This document shows, piece after piece, positions 26,038 to 33,564 of a stretch of 45,251 nt of DNA (within the stretch, counting starts at the first letter, position 1; the number at the start of each line of letters is the position of its first letter). This stretch comes from Bacteroidota bacterium (GTDB lineage: Bacteria > Bacteroidota > Bacteroidia > Flavobacteriales > Weeksellaceae). The notes beneath the pieces were generated by a model. It had not been told where the DNA came from. It made no database searches and saw nothing but the letters and a program-made list of their open reading frames with translations. The position numbers and the translations under genes were made by a program. The stretch lies in the NCBI GenBank assembly GCA_023419095.1, contig JAEZYN010000028.1, positions 1 through 45,251 of the forward strand, read 5' to 3'.

Positions 26038-26072
26038 AAAAAACCGCAAAAAATTCGCGGTTTTTTGTTTTT
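26038..26072. terminator. Bidirectional terminator between fabG and guaC
   Basis: A 10-bp stem AAAAAACCGC / GCGGTTTTTT (26038-26047 and 26057-26066) with a 9-base loop and flanking A and T runs. It ends the fabG operon and could also serve guaC from the other strand. Confidence 0.85.
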
Positions 26073-26090
26073 AGAAATCGATCCGCAGCT

Positions 26091-26152
26091 TTGCGGAACC
26101 ATTTCTTTCACTTGCGGAACCAATTCTTTCACTTGCGGAGCCGTTTCCAGAG
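26091..26152. repeat. 21-bp tandem repeat, about three copies
   Basis: Units start at 26091 (TTGCGGAACCATTTCTTTCAC), 26112 (one base different) and 26133 (degenerate, about 20 bases); a further decayed copy may follow to 26170. An inverted repeat TCCGCA/TGCGGA (26082-26097) overlaps the first unit. On the minus strand the units read as a repeating peptide PQVKEMV/PQVKELV, but no credible gene start or family is seen. The 331-bp gap 25909-26239 otherwise holds the structured repeat and the terminator. Confidence 0.7.
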
Positions 26153-26239
26153 TTTGCAATACGGTTTCTGAGGGCGGAAGCATCTTTATTGTTTTTTATT
26201 GCTGGCCCCGCCCCTTCTCTTCGTGCCTGCTCCATTTAA

Positions 26240-27280
26240 TCACTCCCCAAAAACCTCATTATGCTGCTCCGCCACGCGGATGAATGTGGTTCTTTTTGAC
26301 AGTTCGCGCAGTTGCGAAGCGCCCACGTACGTACACGTCGAACGCAAGCCGCCCAAAATATCTTTCACGGTTTCAGCTACAGCGCCCTTATGAGGCACTT
26401 TCACGGTTTTTCCTTCGGAAGCGCGGTATTCGGCCACACCGCCGGCATGTTTGTCCATCGCGGTTTGCGAACTCATTCCGTAAAACAGCCGGTATCTTTT
26501 GCCGTTTTCTTCCACTGTATCGCCGCCGCTTTCGTCATGTCCGGCAAACATACCGCCCAACATCACAAAATCAGCGCCGCCGCCAAAAGCTTTGGCTACG
26601 TCGCCCGGAATTTTGCAGCCACCATCGGAAATAATATGCCCGCCAAGTCCGTGTGCCGCATCGGCACATTCAATGATCGCAGAAAGCTGCGGATAGCCAA
26701 CGCCGGTTTTTATGCGGGTCGTGCACACCGAACCCGGTCCGATGCCAACTTTGATAATATCCGCACCGGCAAGAATCAATTCCTCAACCATCTCACCGGT
26801 TACCACATTGCCGGCGATAATGGTTTTGTCCGGAAAATTGGCGCGCGCCTGTTTTACAAAATCCACAAAATGTTCCGAGTAGCCGTTCGCCACATCGATG
26901 CACAGGAACTGTATTTTGGGATGCTTGCGGATAATTTGTGCTATTTTCTCTTCGTCAGCCTTTCCGGTTCCGGTGCTTAGCGCAATGCGTTCGTAAACAG
27001 AGTCAGGTTGGTCTTTGAGAAACGCGTCCCATTCTTCCTCCGTATAATGCTTGTGAATTGCCGTAATCATTTTTTCCGCGGCGAGTGCGTTCGCCATTTC
27101 AAAAGTCCCGACCGTATCCATATTCGCAGCAATGACGGGTACGCCGCTCCATTTCTTGCCGGAATTCACGAAGGTAAATGTACGTTCCACACTTACCTGC
27201 GAGCGCGATTTGAGGGTAGATCTTTTCGGGCGTATCATCACGTCTTTAAAGCCTAATTTTATTTCGTATTCTATTCGCAT
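26240..27280 (-). CDS. guaC: GMP reductase
   Basis: A 346-residue enzyme converting GMP to IMP and ammonia with NADPH. The N-terminus (KLGFKDVMIRPKRSTLKSRSQV), IAANMDTVGTFEMA, the phosphate site GISDGG-like IISDGGCKIPGDV, and the catalytic-Cys loop GIGPGSVCTTRIKTGVGYPQ (Cys near residue 186) match the GuaC1 branch in length and order. There is no CBS insert, so it is not IMP dehydrogenase. It is the last gene of the surE-HD-guaC leftward group, 16 bases after the HD gene. The final residues RVAEQHNEVFGE end just before the noncoding repeat region. Confidence 0.95.
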   Translation of the reverse strand: MRIEYEIKLGFKDVMIRPKRSTLKSRSQVSVERTFTFVNSGKKWSGVPVIAANMDTVGTFEMANALAAEKMITAIHKHYTEEEWDAFLKDQPDSVYERIALSTGTGKADEEKIAQIIRKHPKIQFLCIDVANGYSEHFVDFVKQARANFPDKTIIAGNVVTGEMVEELILAGADIIKVGIGPGSVCTTRIKTGVGYPQLSAIIECADAAHGLGGHIISDGGCKIPGDVAKAFGGGADFVMLGGMFAGHDESGGDTVEENGKRYRLFYGMSSQTAMDKHAGGVAEYRASEGKTVKVPHKGAVAETVKDILGGLRSTCTYVGASQLRELSKRTTFIRVAEQHNEVFGE

Positions 27281-27296
27281 TTAATTAAAATTTAAA

Positions 27297-27857
27297 TTAC
27301 CGGTTTTGCCTTAATCGGGCCAGTGCATTTTCAACAGTTTTCATTGCAATGACTCTAAGCTCATCATTACCGGATTTCATATTCTGAAGAATCACGCGGC
27401 ATTCAGAAAGAAAAACGCGTGCAAAATCGGGATCGTTATCTACAATTTCATCAGAATTGTCGATTATATCCGCATATTTGATGGTTTGGGATTCCGGTCG
27501 AATTTTCGAAAGCCGCTCGACCTCCTTTGCCTTTCGTGCGCGACGGTTCATTTTCGGATATGCCTGTTTTGTGTAAACGTCGGTTAAATCAATAACGTGT
27601 TTAAGGGCTTTCTCCGCCGTGTTGTCGTCAAGTACAGTTTTTAAAAACGCAAAGATTTCATTTTCGGTAACCGGCGTGTCTTCCAAAACGTCGTGTAAAA
27701 GAGCCGCTGCAAGGATGGAAATGTCATCCGTATATTGCTGGCAGGTACGCATCACACGAATGGGATGTACCATGTAGCGATCATCACAGTATTTTCTGCG
27801 TTGCACGCCGTGGGCTGTGTCGCCAAATTCAATGATTTTTGTTAGCGTCTCTTCCAA
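27297..27857 (-). CDS. HD-domain phosphohydrolase, MESH1/SpoT-hydrolase-like
   Basis: A 186-residue HD-superfamily protein resembling the hydrolase half of RelA/SpoT and the stand-alone MESH1-type (p)ppGpp hydrolases. YMVHPIRV gives the first metal His, ALLHDVLEDTP (about residue 55) the HD pair and downstream Glu-Asp, and TIKYADIIDNSDEI the late Asp region. No synthetase, TGS or ACT domain is present. The only start codon fitting the family N-terminus is TTG at 27857, which is unusual; an ATT one codon earlier is the alternative. It begins 3 bases after the surE stop and is followed by guaC. Alarmone or nucleotide hydrolysis is inference. Confidence 0.82.
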   Translation of the reverse strand: MEETLTKIIEFGDTAHGVQRRKYCDDRYMVHPIRVMRTCQQYTDDISILAAALLHDVLEDTPVTENEIFAFLKTVLDDNTAEKALKHVIDLTDVYTKQAYPKMNRRARKAKEVERLSKIRPESQTIKYADIIDNSDEIVDNDPDFARVFLSECRVILQNMKSGNDELRVIAMKTVENALARLRQNR

Positions 27858-27860
27858 AAT

Positions 27861-28628
27861 TTAAAATTTTAAAACTTCCGAAAGTTCATCCATATATTCA
27901 TGAGCCGTCAGATCAAATTTTACGGGCACCACCGAAATATATCCTTCGGCGAGTGCTACTTCATCGGCATCAGGACTCGTATCCATATTATTGAAGTAGC
28001 CCGAAAGCCAGAAATAAGTCTTTCCGTGCGGGTTCACACGTTGGTCAAAACTCTCTTCCCACTTGGCGTCGGCCTGTTTGCAGACGCGGATGCCTTTGAT
28101 CTGATCCTTTGGAAGTTTCGGAATATTTACATTTAAGACCACACCTTTGGGCATCGGATTTTCGAGAACTTTTTTTACGATTGCCTGTATGTGCTCTTTC
28201 GCCTGCGTAAAATCTGCTTCCCAAGAAAAATCAAGCAAAGAAAAGCCTATTGCGGGCAAACCTTCCACACCGGCTTCTACGGCGGCAGACATCGTACCGG
28301 AGTAGATTACATTAATCGAGGAATTTGCGCCGTGATTTATTCCCGAAACCACAAGATCCGGACGTCGCGGCAATATTTTATCGAGGGCAAATTTTACGCA
28401 GTCAACAGGTGTTCCGCTCAACGAAAAATCGCGTTGCGGCCCATCCAAACTGATTTCTTCAAAGGTGAGTGTTGAATTGATCGTGATTGCGTGGCCTTTT
28501 CCGCTTTGAGGCGAATTGGGCGCTACTACCGTCACATCACCGATTTCATTCATAAATTCTACCAGATTGCGTATTCCCGGCGCGGTGATTCCGTCATCAT
28601 TGGTTACCAAAATTAATGGTCTTTGCAT
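27861..28628 (-). CDS. surE: 5'/3'-nucleotidase SurE
   Basis: A 255-residue metal-dependent phosphatase acting on nucleoside 5'- and 3'-monophosphates, possibly exopolyphosphate. The start motif LVTNDDGITAPG carries the metal Asp pair (residues 11-12), with VVAPNSPQSGKGHAITI, SGTPVDCVKFAL and SGINHGANSS further on. ATG 28628 is chosen over the 15-codon longer frame because it places the first strand correctly and leaves the -7 box (28653-28646) untranslated. It heads the group with the HD hydrolase and guaC, all acting on nucleotides. Confidence 0.95.
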   Translation of the reverse strand: MQRPLILVTNDDGITAPGIRNLVEFMNEIGDVTVVAPNSPQSGKGHAITINSTLTFEEISLDGPQRDFSLSGTPVDCVKFALDKILPRRPDLVVSGINHGANSSINVIYSGTMSAAVEAGVEGLPAIGFSLLDFSWEADFTQAKEHIQAIVKKVLENPMPKGVVLNVNIPKLPKDQIKGIRVCKQADAKWEESFDQRVNPHGKTYFWLSGYFNNMDTSPDADEVALAEGYISVVPVKFDLTAHEYMDELSEVLKF

Positions 28629-28645
28629 ATAAAGGGTGTTTTGAA

Positions 28646-28674
28646 CAAAATTACTTAAAAATAAAAGGTTCAAA
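28646..28674 (-). promoter_or_regulatory. Promoter for the surE-HD-guaC group
   Basis: On the minus strand TTTG (28674-28671) is followed after 17 bases by TAATTTTG (28653-28646). This is a full match to the Bacteroidota -33/-7 pattern and the best-formed promoter in the window. The surE ATG follows 17 bases after the -7 box. Confidence 0.65.
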
Positions 28675-28689
28675 TACGAAATAAGGTAT

Positions 28690-28697
28690 TAATTTTG
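28690..28697 (+). promoter_or_regulatory. Candidate -7 promoter box for the Prc protease gene
   Basis: TAATTTTG matches TAnnTTTG and lies 65 bases before the prc-like ATG; no -33 TTTG is seen at the right spacing. It lies close to the divergent surE promoter, so the two transcripts may influence each other. Confidence 0.4.
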
Positions 28698-28762
28698 ATA
28701 CTTTGTAGCGCCCTGTAACAAAATGGGAAAACTTTAAACAAATTCAGTTATTAAATTAGTAT

Positions 28763-30883
28763 ATGTTCAAAAAATTCAGAATCAATACGTTACTGCTGTT
28801 CATTCCGCTCACCACTTTGGCTTTTTGTTTTAATTCGCCTAAGAATGACGACGAAAAGATGTCCACCATCATGATCAGCGTTAAAAATACACTCAGCTAT
28901 CTCCATTATTCTCCAAGGCCGATCAATGACGCGTATTCGGCAGATGTCTACAAACAGTATTTTGATATGATCGACGCGTCGAAACGCTATTTTCTGCAGT
29001 CGGATATGAACGAGTTTGAAAAGCACCGCACAAAACTGGATGATTATCTGAACCGTGGTGACCTGACATTCTACAAACTTACGGTGGACAGACTTTATCA
29101 GCGTGTTGATGAAATTGACAAAATTTCCCAGACGATCCTTAGTTCGCCGCTGAACTTTGATGAGGACGAAACGTTGATCCTGGAACCTAAGGTTAAAAAA
29201 AATCCGGTAAATGCAGCAGAACTTTCGGCGGAATGGAAAAAGTATATCAAATACAACATCCTGCAGGAAATGGAATCGCTGTCGGCCAAAGAACAGTTGC
29301 AAAAGGAGAAAAAAGATTCGGTGCAGAAATTTAATTTAAAGGATACCATTAAACTGGAAATTCTAACGCCTGAACAAAAGCGGATCAAAGCCACCGAGGA
29401 GGTGAAGGATATGTTGACAGACACGTTTCGCAGGTTCAAAAAAAGAAATAAAATGGACTGGTTTACGGTTTATATGAACGCTTATACCGAGGTTTTCGAT
29501 CCGCACACCAACTATTTTTCGCCAAAAAACAAAGAAGATTTTGACACCAGTTTCACGGGCAAAGTCATCGGTATTGGAGCCATAATTCAGGAAAGACGTG
29601 GATATCTTTACCTTGGTGCCCTCACAATTGGTGCGCCTGCATGGAAGTCTAAACAGCTCACGGAGGGTGACAAGATACTGAAAGTGAGATCAAAACCAAA
29701 TGAAGACGCTGTAAATGTAGTTGGCATGCTTTCCGACGAAGCAGTGCGTCTCATTCGCGGTGAAAAAGGAACAAAAGTTACGCTGACGGTAGAGAAAAAG
29801 GATAAATCGATCAAGGAAGTGACAATGATCCGAGAGGAAGTGGCTATAGAAGACACTTTCGCGCGCAGTATCATCATCAATTCTGCTGACGGCAAAAAAT
29901 ACGGTTTTATCAACTTGCCAAGCTTTAATGCGGACTTTGAAGATTCAAAAGGCCGTAATGCGTCAGATGACATTAAAAATGAACTTGTAAAACTTAAAGC
30001 GCAAAAAGTAGAAGGTATAATTCTGGATCTCAGGAATAATGGTGGCGGAAGTCTTACCGAAGTTGGCGACATTATGGGTCTTTTTATGAATGCGGGTCCT
30101 TACGTTCAGGTGAAAGACGGCAACGGTAAGATTCAAACGTTAAAAAACAGGACCAGCGCACCTATTTGGACAGGACCGCTGATCATCATGCAGAACGAAC
30201 TTTCAGCTTCCGCTTCCGAAATTTTGGCGGGCGCGGTGCAGGATTACGGACGTGGTGTAGTCATCGGCTCGCCGCAGTCTTTCGGGAAAGGAACGGTACA
30301 GACTTTTGTGGATTTGAACCGCTTCCTCAACAGCAATGATGATTTCGGTTCACTGAAACTGACGATACAAAAATTCTACCGTGTGACAGGTGAATCTACG
30401 CAGAGAAAAGGTATAGAATCTGACATTAAAATGAAAGATTTCTTCACGTACTCCGAAATTGGTGAACGATATGACGATTATGCATTGCCCTGGGATAAGA
30501 TTCCGGCCGTTGCTTATCAGCCGCTGAACCTGTTGCAAATGAGCACACTGAAAAAATCCGTAGAAAGCAGGCTGGCAAACAACAAAAATTACCAGTTGGT
30601 GCAGGAATCTGCGCAGTGGAAAGAAAAGTTGGATAAGGAAGAAAGCATTTCATTAAACCAAAACAAATTCAGCCAGTTAATGAAGGAGCGTAAGGCGCAG
30701 ATAGAGAAATTCCGTGCGCTGGAAAAGTACAATAACGGTCTGAAATTCACACTGAATCCTGATGAAGTGGAGCGTGAAAAGAAAGATGAAGCGTTTGCGA
30801 AAAAAACTCAGAACTGGACGAAGAGTCTTCAGCGTGATCTGTATCTTCAGGAAGCGGTTACCATCGCAAGTCAAATGAAATAA
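28763..30883 (+). CDS. prc: Carboxy-terminal processing protease (Prc/Tsp, peptidase S41)
   Basis: A 706-residue periplasmic tail-specific protease. A hydrophobic signal segment (residues about 5-22) leads into a long N-terminal helical domain. A PDZ domain spans about 235-330 (GIGAIIQERRGYLYLGALTIGAPAW), the S41 catalytic domain about 360-560 with the Ser in SASASEI and the Lys in FGKGTVQ, and a C-terminal helical domain (Prc-type) to the end. The length is close to E. coli Prc (about 680). In E. coli it processes PBP3 and degrades the MepS hydrolase, so a wall-turnover role is likely but inferred. A terminator follows 23 bases after the stop. Confidence 0.93.
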   Translation: MFKKFRINTLLLFIPLTTLAFCFNSPKNDDEKMSTIMISVKNTLSYLHYSPRPINDAYSADVYKQYFDMIDASKRYFLQSDMNEFEKHRTKLDDYLNRGDLTFYKLTVDRLYQRVDEIDKISQTILSSPLNFDEDETLILEPKVKKNPVNAAELSAEWKKYIKYNILQEMESLSAKEQLQKEKKDSVQKFNLKDTIKLEILTPEQKRIKATEEVKDMLTDTFRRFKKRNKMDWFTVYMNAYTEVFDPHTNYFSPKNKEDFDTSFTGKVIGIGAIIQERRGYLYLGALTIGAPAWKSKQLTEGDKILKVRSKPNEDAVNVVGMLSDEAVRLIRGEKGTKVTLTVEKKDKSIKEVTMIREEVAIEDTFARSIIINSADGKKYGFINLPSFNADFEDSKGRNASDDIKNELVKLKAQKVEGIILDLRNNGGGSLTEVGDIMGLFMNAGPYVQVKDGNGKIQTLKNRTSAPIWTGPLIIMQNELSASASEILAGAVQDYGRGVVIGSPQSFGKGTVQTFVDLNRFLNSNDDFGSLKLTIQKFYRVTGESTQRKGIESDIKMKDFFTYSEIGERYDDYALPWDKIPAVAYQPLNLLQMSTLKKSVESRLANNKNYQLVQESAQWKEKLDKEESISLNQNKFSQLMKERKAQIEKFRALEKYNNGLKFTLNPDEVEREKKDEAFAKKTQNWTKSLQRDLYLQEAVTIASQMK

Positions 30884-30906
30884 GATCATCAAAATAAAAA
30901 TTAGAG

Positions 30907-30940
30907 TAACCATCGGTAATGCCGGTGGTTATTTTTTTTA
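30907..30940 (+). terminator. Terminator after the Prc protease gene
   Basis: Stem TAACCATCGG / CCGGTGGTTA (30907-30916 and 30922-30931; one wobble pair) with a 5-base loop, followed by a run of T to about 30940. Confidence 0.85.
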
Positions 30941-30968
30941 CAGTTCAGTATTAAAAAATTACGGTTCG

Positions 30969-31010
30969 GTCTGAATTAGTTTCAGACTGAAAGCTACGAG
31001 CCTATCTTTG
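30969..31010 (+). promoter_or_regulatory. Candidate promoter with an overlapping dyad for the histidine kinase operon
   Basis: TATCTTTG at 31003-31010 matches TAnnTTTG exactly; a TTTC at the -33 distance (19 bases) is an imperfect partner. A perfect 7-bp inverted repeat GTCTGAA / TTCAGAC (30969-30975 and 30981-30987) covers the -33 region and could be an operator. The resulting leader to the ATG at 31153 would be about 135 bases. The 269-bp gap 30884-31152 otherwise holds only the prc terminator. Confidence 0.4.
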
Positions 31011-31152
31011 AAAAATAATTAAAGACGAGAGGATAATTATAATAACGATAGAATCCCGATCTACATTTGAAAAAATTAAAAAGCGGCACGTCATTCTTAA
31101 ATTAAACTTTTCTACATTTAAATACTGATATTTTTCGCTACGAAACTTAAAT

Positions 31153-32469
31153 ATGAACAGAAAAAGCCTTATCACCATCACTTGGATCACGTTTTTCGTG
31201 GGAACCTTCAGTTTTGTGTTTTTCAGCAGCGAAAAGTCGGTGGAGGTGTTTCTTGTCCGAATATTGATGTCGGCGCTTTATACGTTTCCTTTAGCCGTCG
31301 GCAATGGTTTGCTGAATGATTTTCTCTCCCGAAGATATTCCTGGGTTGAAAATACGCGGACAAGGACTGTTCTTGGTGTGATCAGTACCATCCTGCTGAA
31401 TATTGCACTCGTTTTCCTGATCAACTATATCAGTTTTATTGTCATCCAAAAACAGGATTTTGCCAACTTCTTCCGCGGAAAGATCGCCATTAACAACTGG
31501 TTTACAATAAATATCGCGCTCCTGATATCTGCAGTTTTACATGCAAAGGGTTTTATGGAAGAGTGGAAGAAATCCACTCGGAATGAAGTGGTAGAACAGA
31601 AACTGATTGCCAAATCTGCAAACGCGCAGTTCGAAAGTCTTAAAAATCAGTTGGACCCACATTTTCTGTTTAATTCCTTAAATGTATTAACTGCTTTAAT
31701 TGATGAAAATCCCGACCAGGCCCAGCGTTTCACCGCGTCGATGTCAAAGATTTACCGCTATGTCCTTGAGCAGAAGGACAAAGAACTCGTGACCGTCGAG
31801 GAGGAAATTGGATTTGCAAAAACCTACTGTAACCTGTTGAAAACGAGGTTTGAAGATAGTGTTAACTTTGAATTTAATGTGGCAGAAAGTGATATGAAAC
31901 TGTACGTGGTGCCGCTCTCGCTACAGCTTCTTCTCGAAAACTGCATTAAGCACAATTTCGCGACGTCGCATAAACCTCTAACCATAAAAATATATTCCGA
32001 AAGCGGATTTCTACTTATCGAAAATAACCTTATGGCCCGTGAACAGGTAAAAGAAAGTGCAGGCATCGGGCTCGCTAATATTGTTCAGCGTTACTCTTTA
32101 TTAACCAAACAAAATGTATATATCGAAAAATCGACCGAATTTTTCCGTGTGAAAATCCCGGTTTTAACCCAAAAAATTTCAGCTATGACAACACAACCTT
32201 CAGATGAATCAAAGGCTTACAACAGAGCCACCAAAAGAGTGAAAGAGATCAAGGCATTCTACTCGAATGTGCTTTCGTACTGTCTGGTAATCCCGTTCCT
32301 TATATTTATTAACATGTATACCGCACCACAATTTCAGTGGTTTTGGTTCCCGATGATAGGCTGGGGAATAGGCGTCGCTTCACACGGTTTCCAGGTTTTC
32401 GGCCTTGGGCGGAACTGGGAAGAAAAACAGATTCAGAAAATTCTAGATAAAGAAAACCAAAAAAACTAA
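31153..32469 (+). CDS. LytS/YehU-type sensor histidine kinase with C-terminal 2TM domain
   Basis: A 438-residue sensor. Four hydrophobic segments cover about residues 7-140. A His_kinase domain follows with the phospho-acceptor in LDPHFLFNSLNVLTAL (about residue 172), the N box ENCIKHN (about 258) and the G box GIGLANIVQRY (about 300). Unusually, after the ATPase the chain continues with a 2TM domain (about 360-438): AYNRATKRVKEIKAFY, two membrane segments and a GRNWEEKQIQ tail. The kinase is therefore bracketed by membrane regions. The next gene is a stand-alone copy of the same 2TM domain, 5 bases on, and then a LytTR regulator. The signal is unknown. Confidence 0.93.
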   Translation: MNRKSLITITWITFFVGTFSFVFFSSEKSVEVFLVRILMSALYTFPLAVGNGLLNDFLSRRYSWVENTRTRTVLGVISTILLNIALVFLINYISFIVIQKQDFANFFRGKIAINNWFTINIALLISAVLHAKGFMEEWKKSTRNEVVEQKLIAKSANAQFESLKNQLDPHFLFNSLNVLTALIDENPDQAQRFTASMSKIYRYVLEQKDKELVTVEEEIGFAKTYCNLLKTRFEDSVNFEFNVAESDMKLYVVPLSLQLLLENCIKHNFATSHKPLTIKIYSESGFLLIENNLMAREQVKESAGIGLANIVQRYSLLTKQNVYIEKSTEFFRVKIPVLTQKISAMTTQPSDESKAYNRATKRVKEIKAFYSNVLSYCLVIPFLIFINMYTAPQFQWFWFPMIGWGIGVASHGFQVFGLGRNWEEKQIQKILDKENQKN

Positions 32470-32474
32470 TAAAA

Positions 32475-32765
32475 ATGGAAACTTATAACGAAGACGACAT
32501 CAGATACACCGAGGCACGCAAGAGAGTGAGAAAACTTAAAGGTTTTTACACACACGCAGTTGTTTTTGTATTGGTAAACCTGTTTATCATCGCAGGCAAC
32601 GTACAAAGAGGCGAGTCATTGAATGATATGGATAATTACTGGACAGCGATTCTTTGGGGAATCGGGCTCGCAGCACACGCCGTGAGTGTTTTTGTTCCCA
32701 ATGTCTTTCTGGGTAAAGACTGGGAAGAAAGGAAGACACGTGAACTGATGGATAAGTATAAATAA
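32475..32765 (+). CDS. Stand-alone 2TM domain protein
   Basis: A 96-residue protein that is almost entirely a 2TM domain: a charged N-terminal helix (DIRYTEARKRVRKLKGFYTHA), two membrane segments (VVFVLVNLFIIAGN and WTAILWGIGLAAHAVSVFV), and the closing motif GKDWEERKTRELM. It matches the C-terminal domain of the upstream kinase motif for motif (ATKRVKEIKAFY, GWGIGVASHGFQVFG, GRNWEEKQIQ), so the two probably arose by duplication. It lies between kinase and regulator (gaps of 5 and 13 bases) and may interact with the kinase in the membrane. The biochemical role of 2TM domains is not known to me. Confidence 0.9.
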   Translation: METYNEDDIRYTEARKRVRKLKGFYTHAVVFVLVNLFIIAGNVQRGESLNDMDNYWTAILWGIGLAAHAVSVFVPNVFLGKDWEERKTRELMDKYK

Positions 32766-32778
32766 ATTCTAAACTTAA

Positions 32779-33522
32779 ATGATCAGAACCGTTATCATTG
32801 AGGATGAGAAACCGGCCGCAAGAAGGCTTGAGCGATTATTGAGTTTATTCCCTGACTTACAGGTAATTGAAAGCATTAACTCTGTAGACGAGGGCGTAAA
32901 ATGGTTTGGCGAAAATGAACATCCGGACTTAATTTTCTCGGATATTGTATTAGGTGATGGTTTGTCGTTCGATATCTTCGAAAAGGTTTCTACGCGGAGT
33001 TTTATAATTTATACTACGGCGTTCGATCAGTACACGCTGAAAGCATTCAAACTGAATTCGATCGACTATCTTCTGAAGCCAATAATGGAAGATGATTTGC
33101 AGAAAGCGGTAGAGAAATTCAAAAGTTTCTTACCGGCTGAAGGGAGCCATAACTTAAAGGAAATCAAGTCTTTAATTAAAGAAGAGAAGCAGAAATTATC
33201 GAGGATTCTGGTAAAGATTGGTTATAATCTGAAGATCGTGCAAACCGATGAGGTTTCATGCTTTTACAGCGAGAATAAAATCGTCTACCTTCAGACCAGG
33301 GAACGTAATTACCCCACCGACTTTACGCTTGACGAGCTACAGGAAGTATTGGATGAGAAGTGTTTTTTCCGTGTGAACAGACAGTTTATAATCAATTCGA
33401 ATTACATAAGGAACATCCACACGTCGCCCTACTATAAAGTCGAAATGGAATTTCAGCCGGACGCCGAGATTACGGTAAGCCGAGATCGGGTGAAGGATTT
33501 TAAGGATTGGCTTTCAAAATAA
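32779..33522 (+). CDS. LytTR-family response regulator
   Basis: A 247-residue response regulator. The receiver domain (1-120) has the acidic pocket EDE (8-10), phospho-acceptor Asp55 in FSDIVLGDG, a Thr in YTTAFDQ and Lys in LLKPI. The C-terminal LytTR DNA-binding domain (about 140-245) contains KIGYNLKIVQTDEVSCFYSENKIVYLQT and the typical FFRVNRQFIINSNYI. It is the cognate partner of the upstream LytS-type kinase and ends the operon at a strong bidirectional terminator. LytTR proteins bind spaced direct repeats; I did not identify such sites near the operon promoter. Confidence 0.95.
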   Translation: MIRTVIIEDEKPAARRLERLLSLFPDLQVIESINSVDEGVKWFGENEHPDLIFSDIVLGDGLSFDIFEKVSTRSFIIYTTAFDQYTLKAFKLNSIDYLLKPIMEDDLQKAVEKFKSFLPAEGSHNLKEIKSLIKEEKQKLSRILVKIGYNLKIVQTDEVSCFYSENKIVYLQTRERNYPTDFTLDELQEVLDEKCFFRVNRQFIINSNYIRNIHTSPYYKVEMEFQPDAEITVSRDRVKDFKDWLSK

Positions 33523-33548
33523 AAGCGCCCTGATGGCGCTTTTATTAT
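33521..33548. terminator. Bidirectional terminator between the response regulator and mnmA
   Basis: A perfect 9-bp stem AAAAGCGCC / GGCGCTTTT (33521-33529 and 33535-33543), with a 5-base loop CTGAT and T-rich sequence on the right. The left arm starts directly after the response-regulator stop codon. Confidence 0.88.
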
Positions 33549-33564
33549 TTATTTTAAATGTTTT

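Noticed and set aside
25941..26183. 80-residue minus-strand frame containing the PQVKEMV repeats
   Set aside because: It covers the tandem repeat, the terminator and the structured repeat, so it is unlikely to be a gene. Kept only as a repeat finding.
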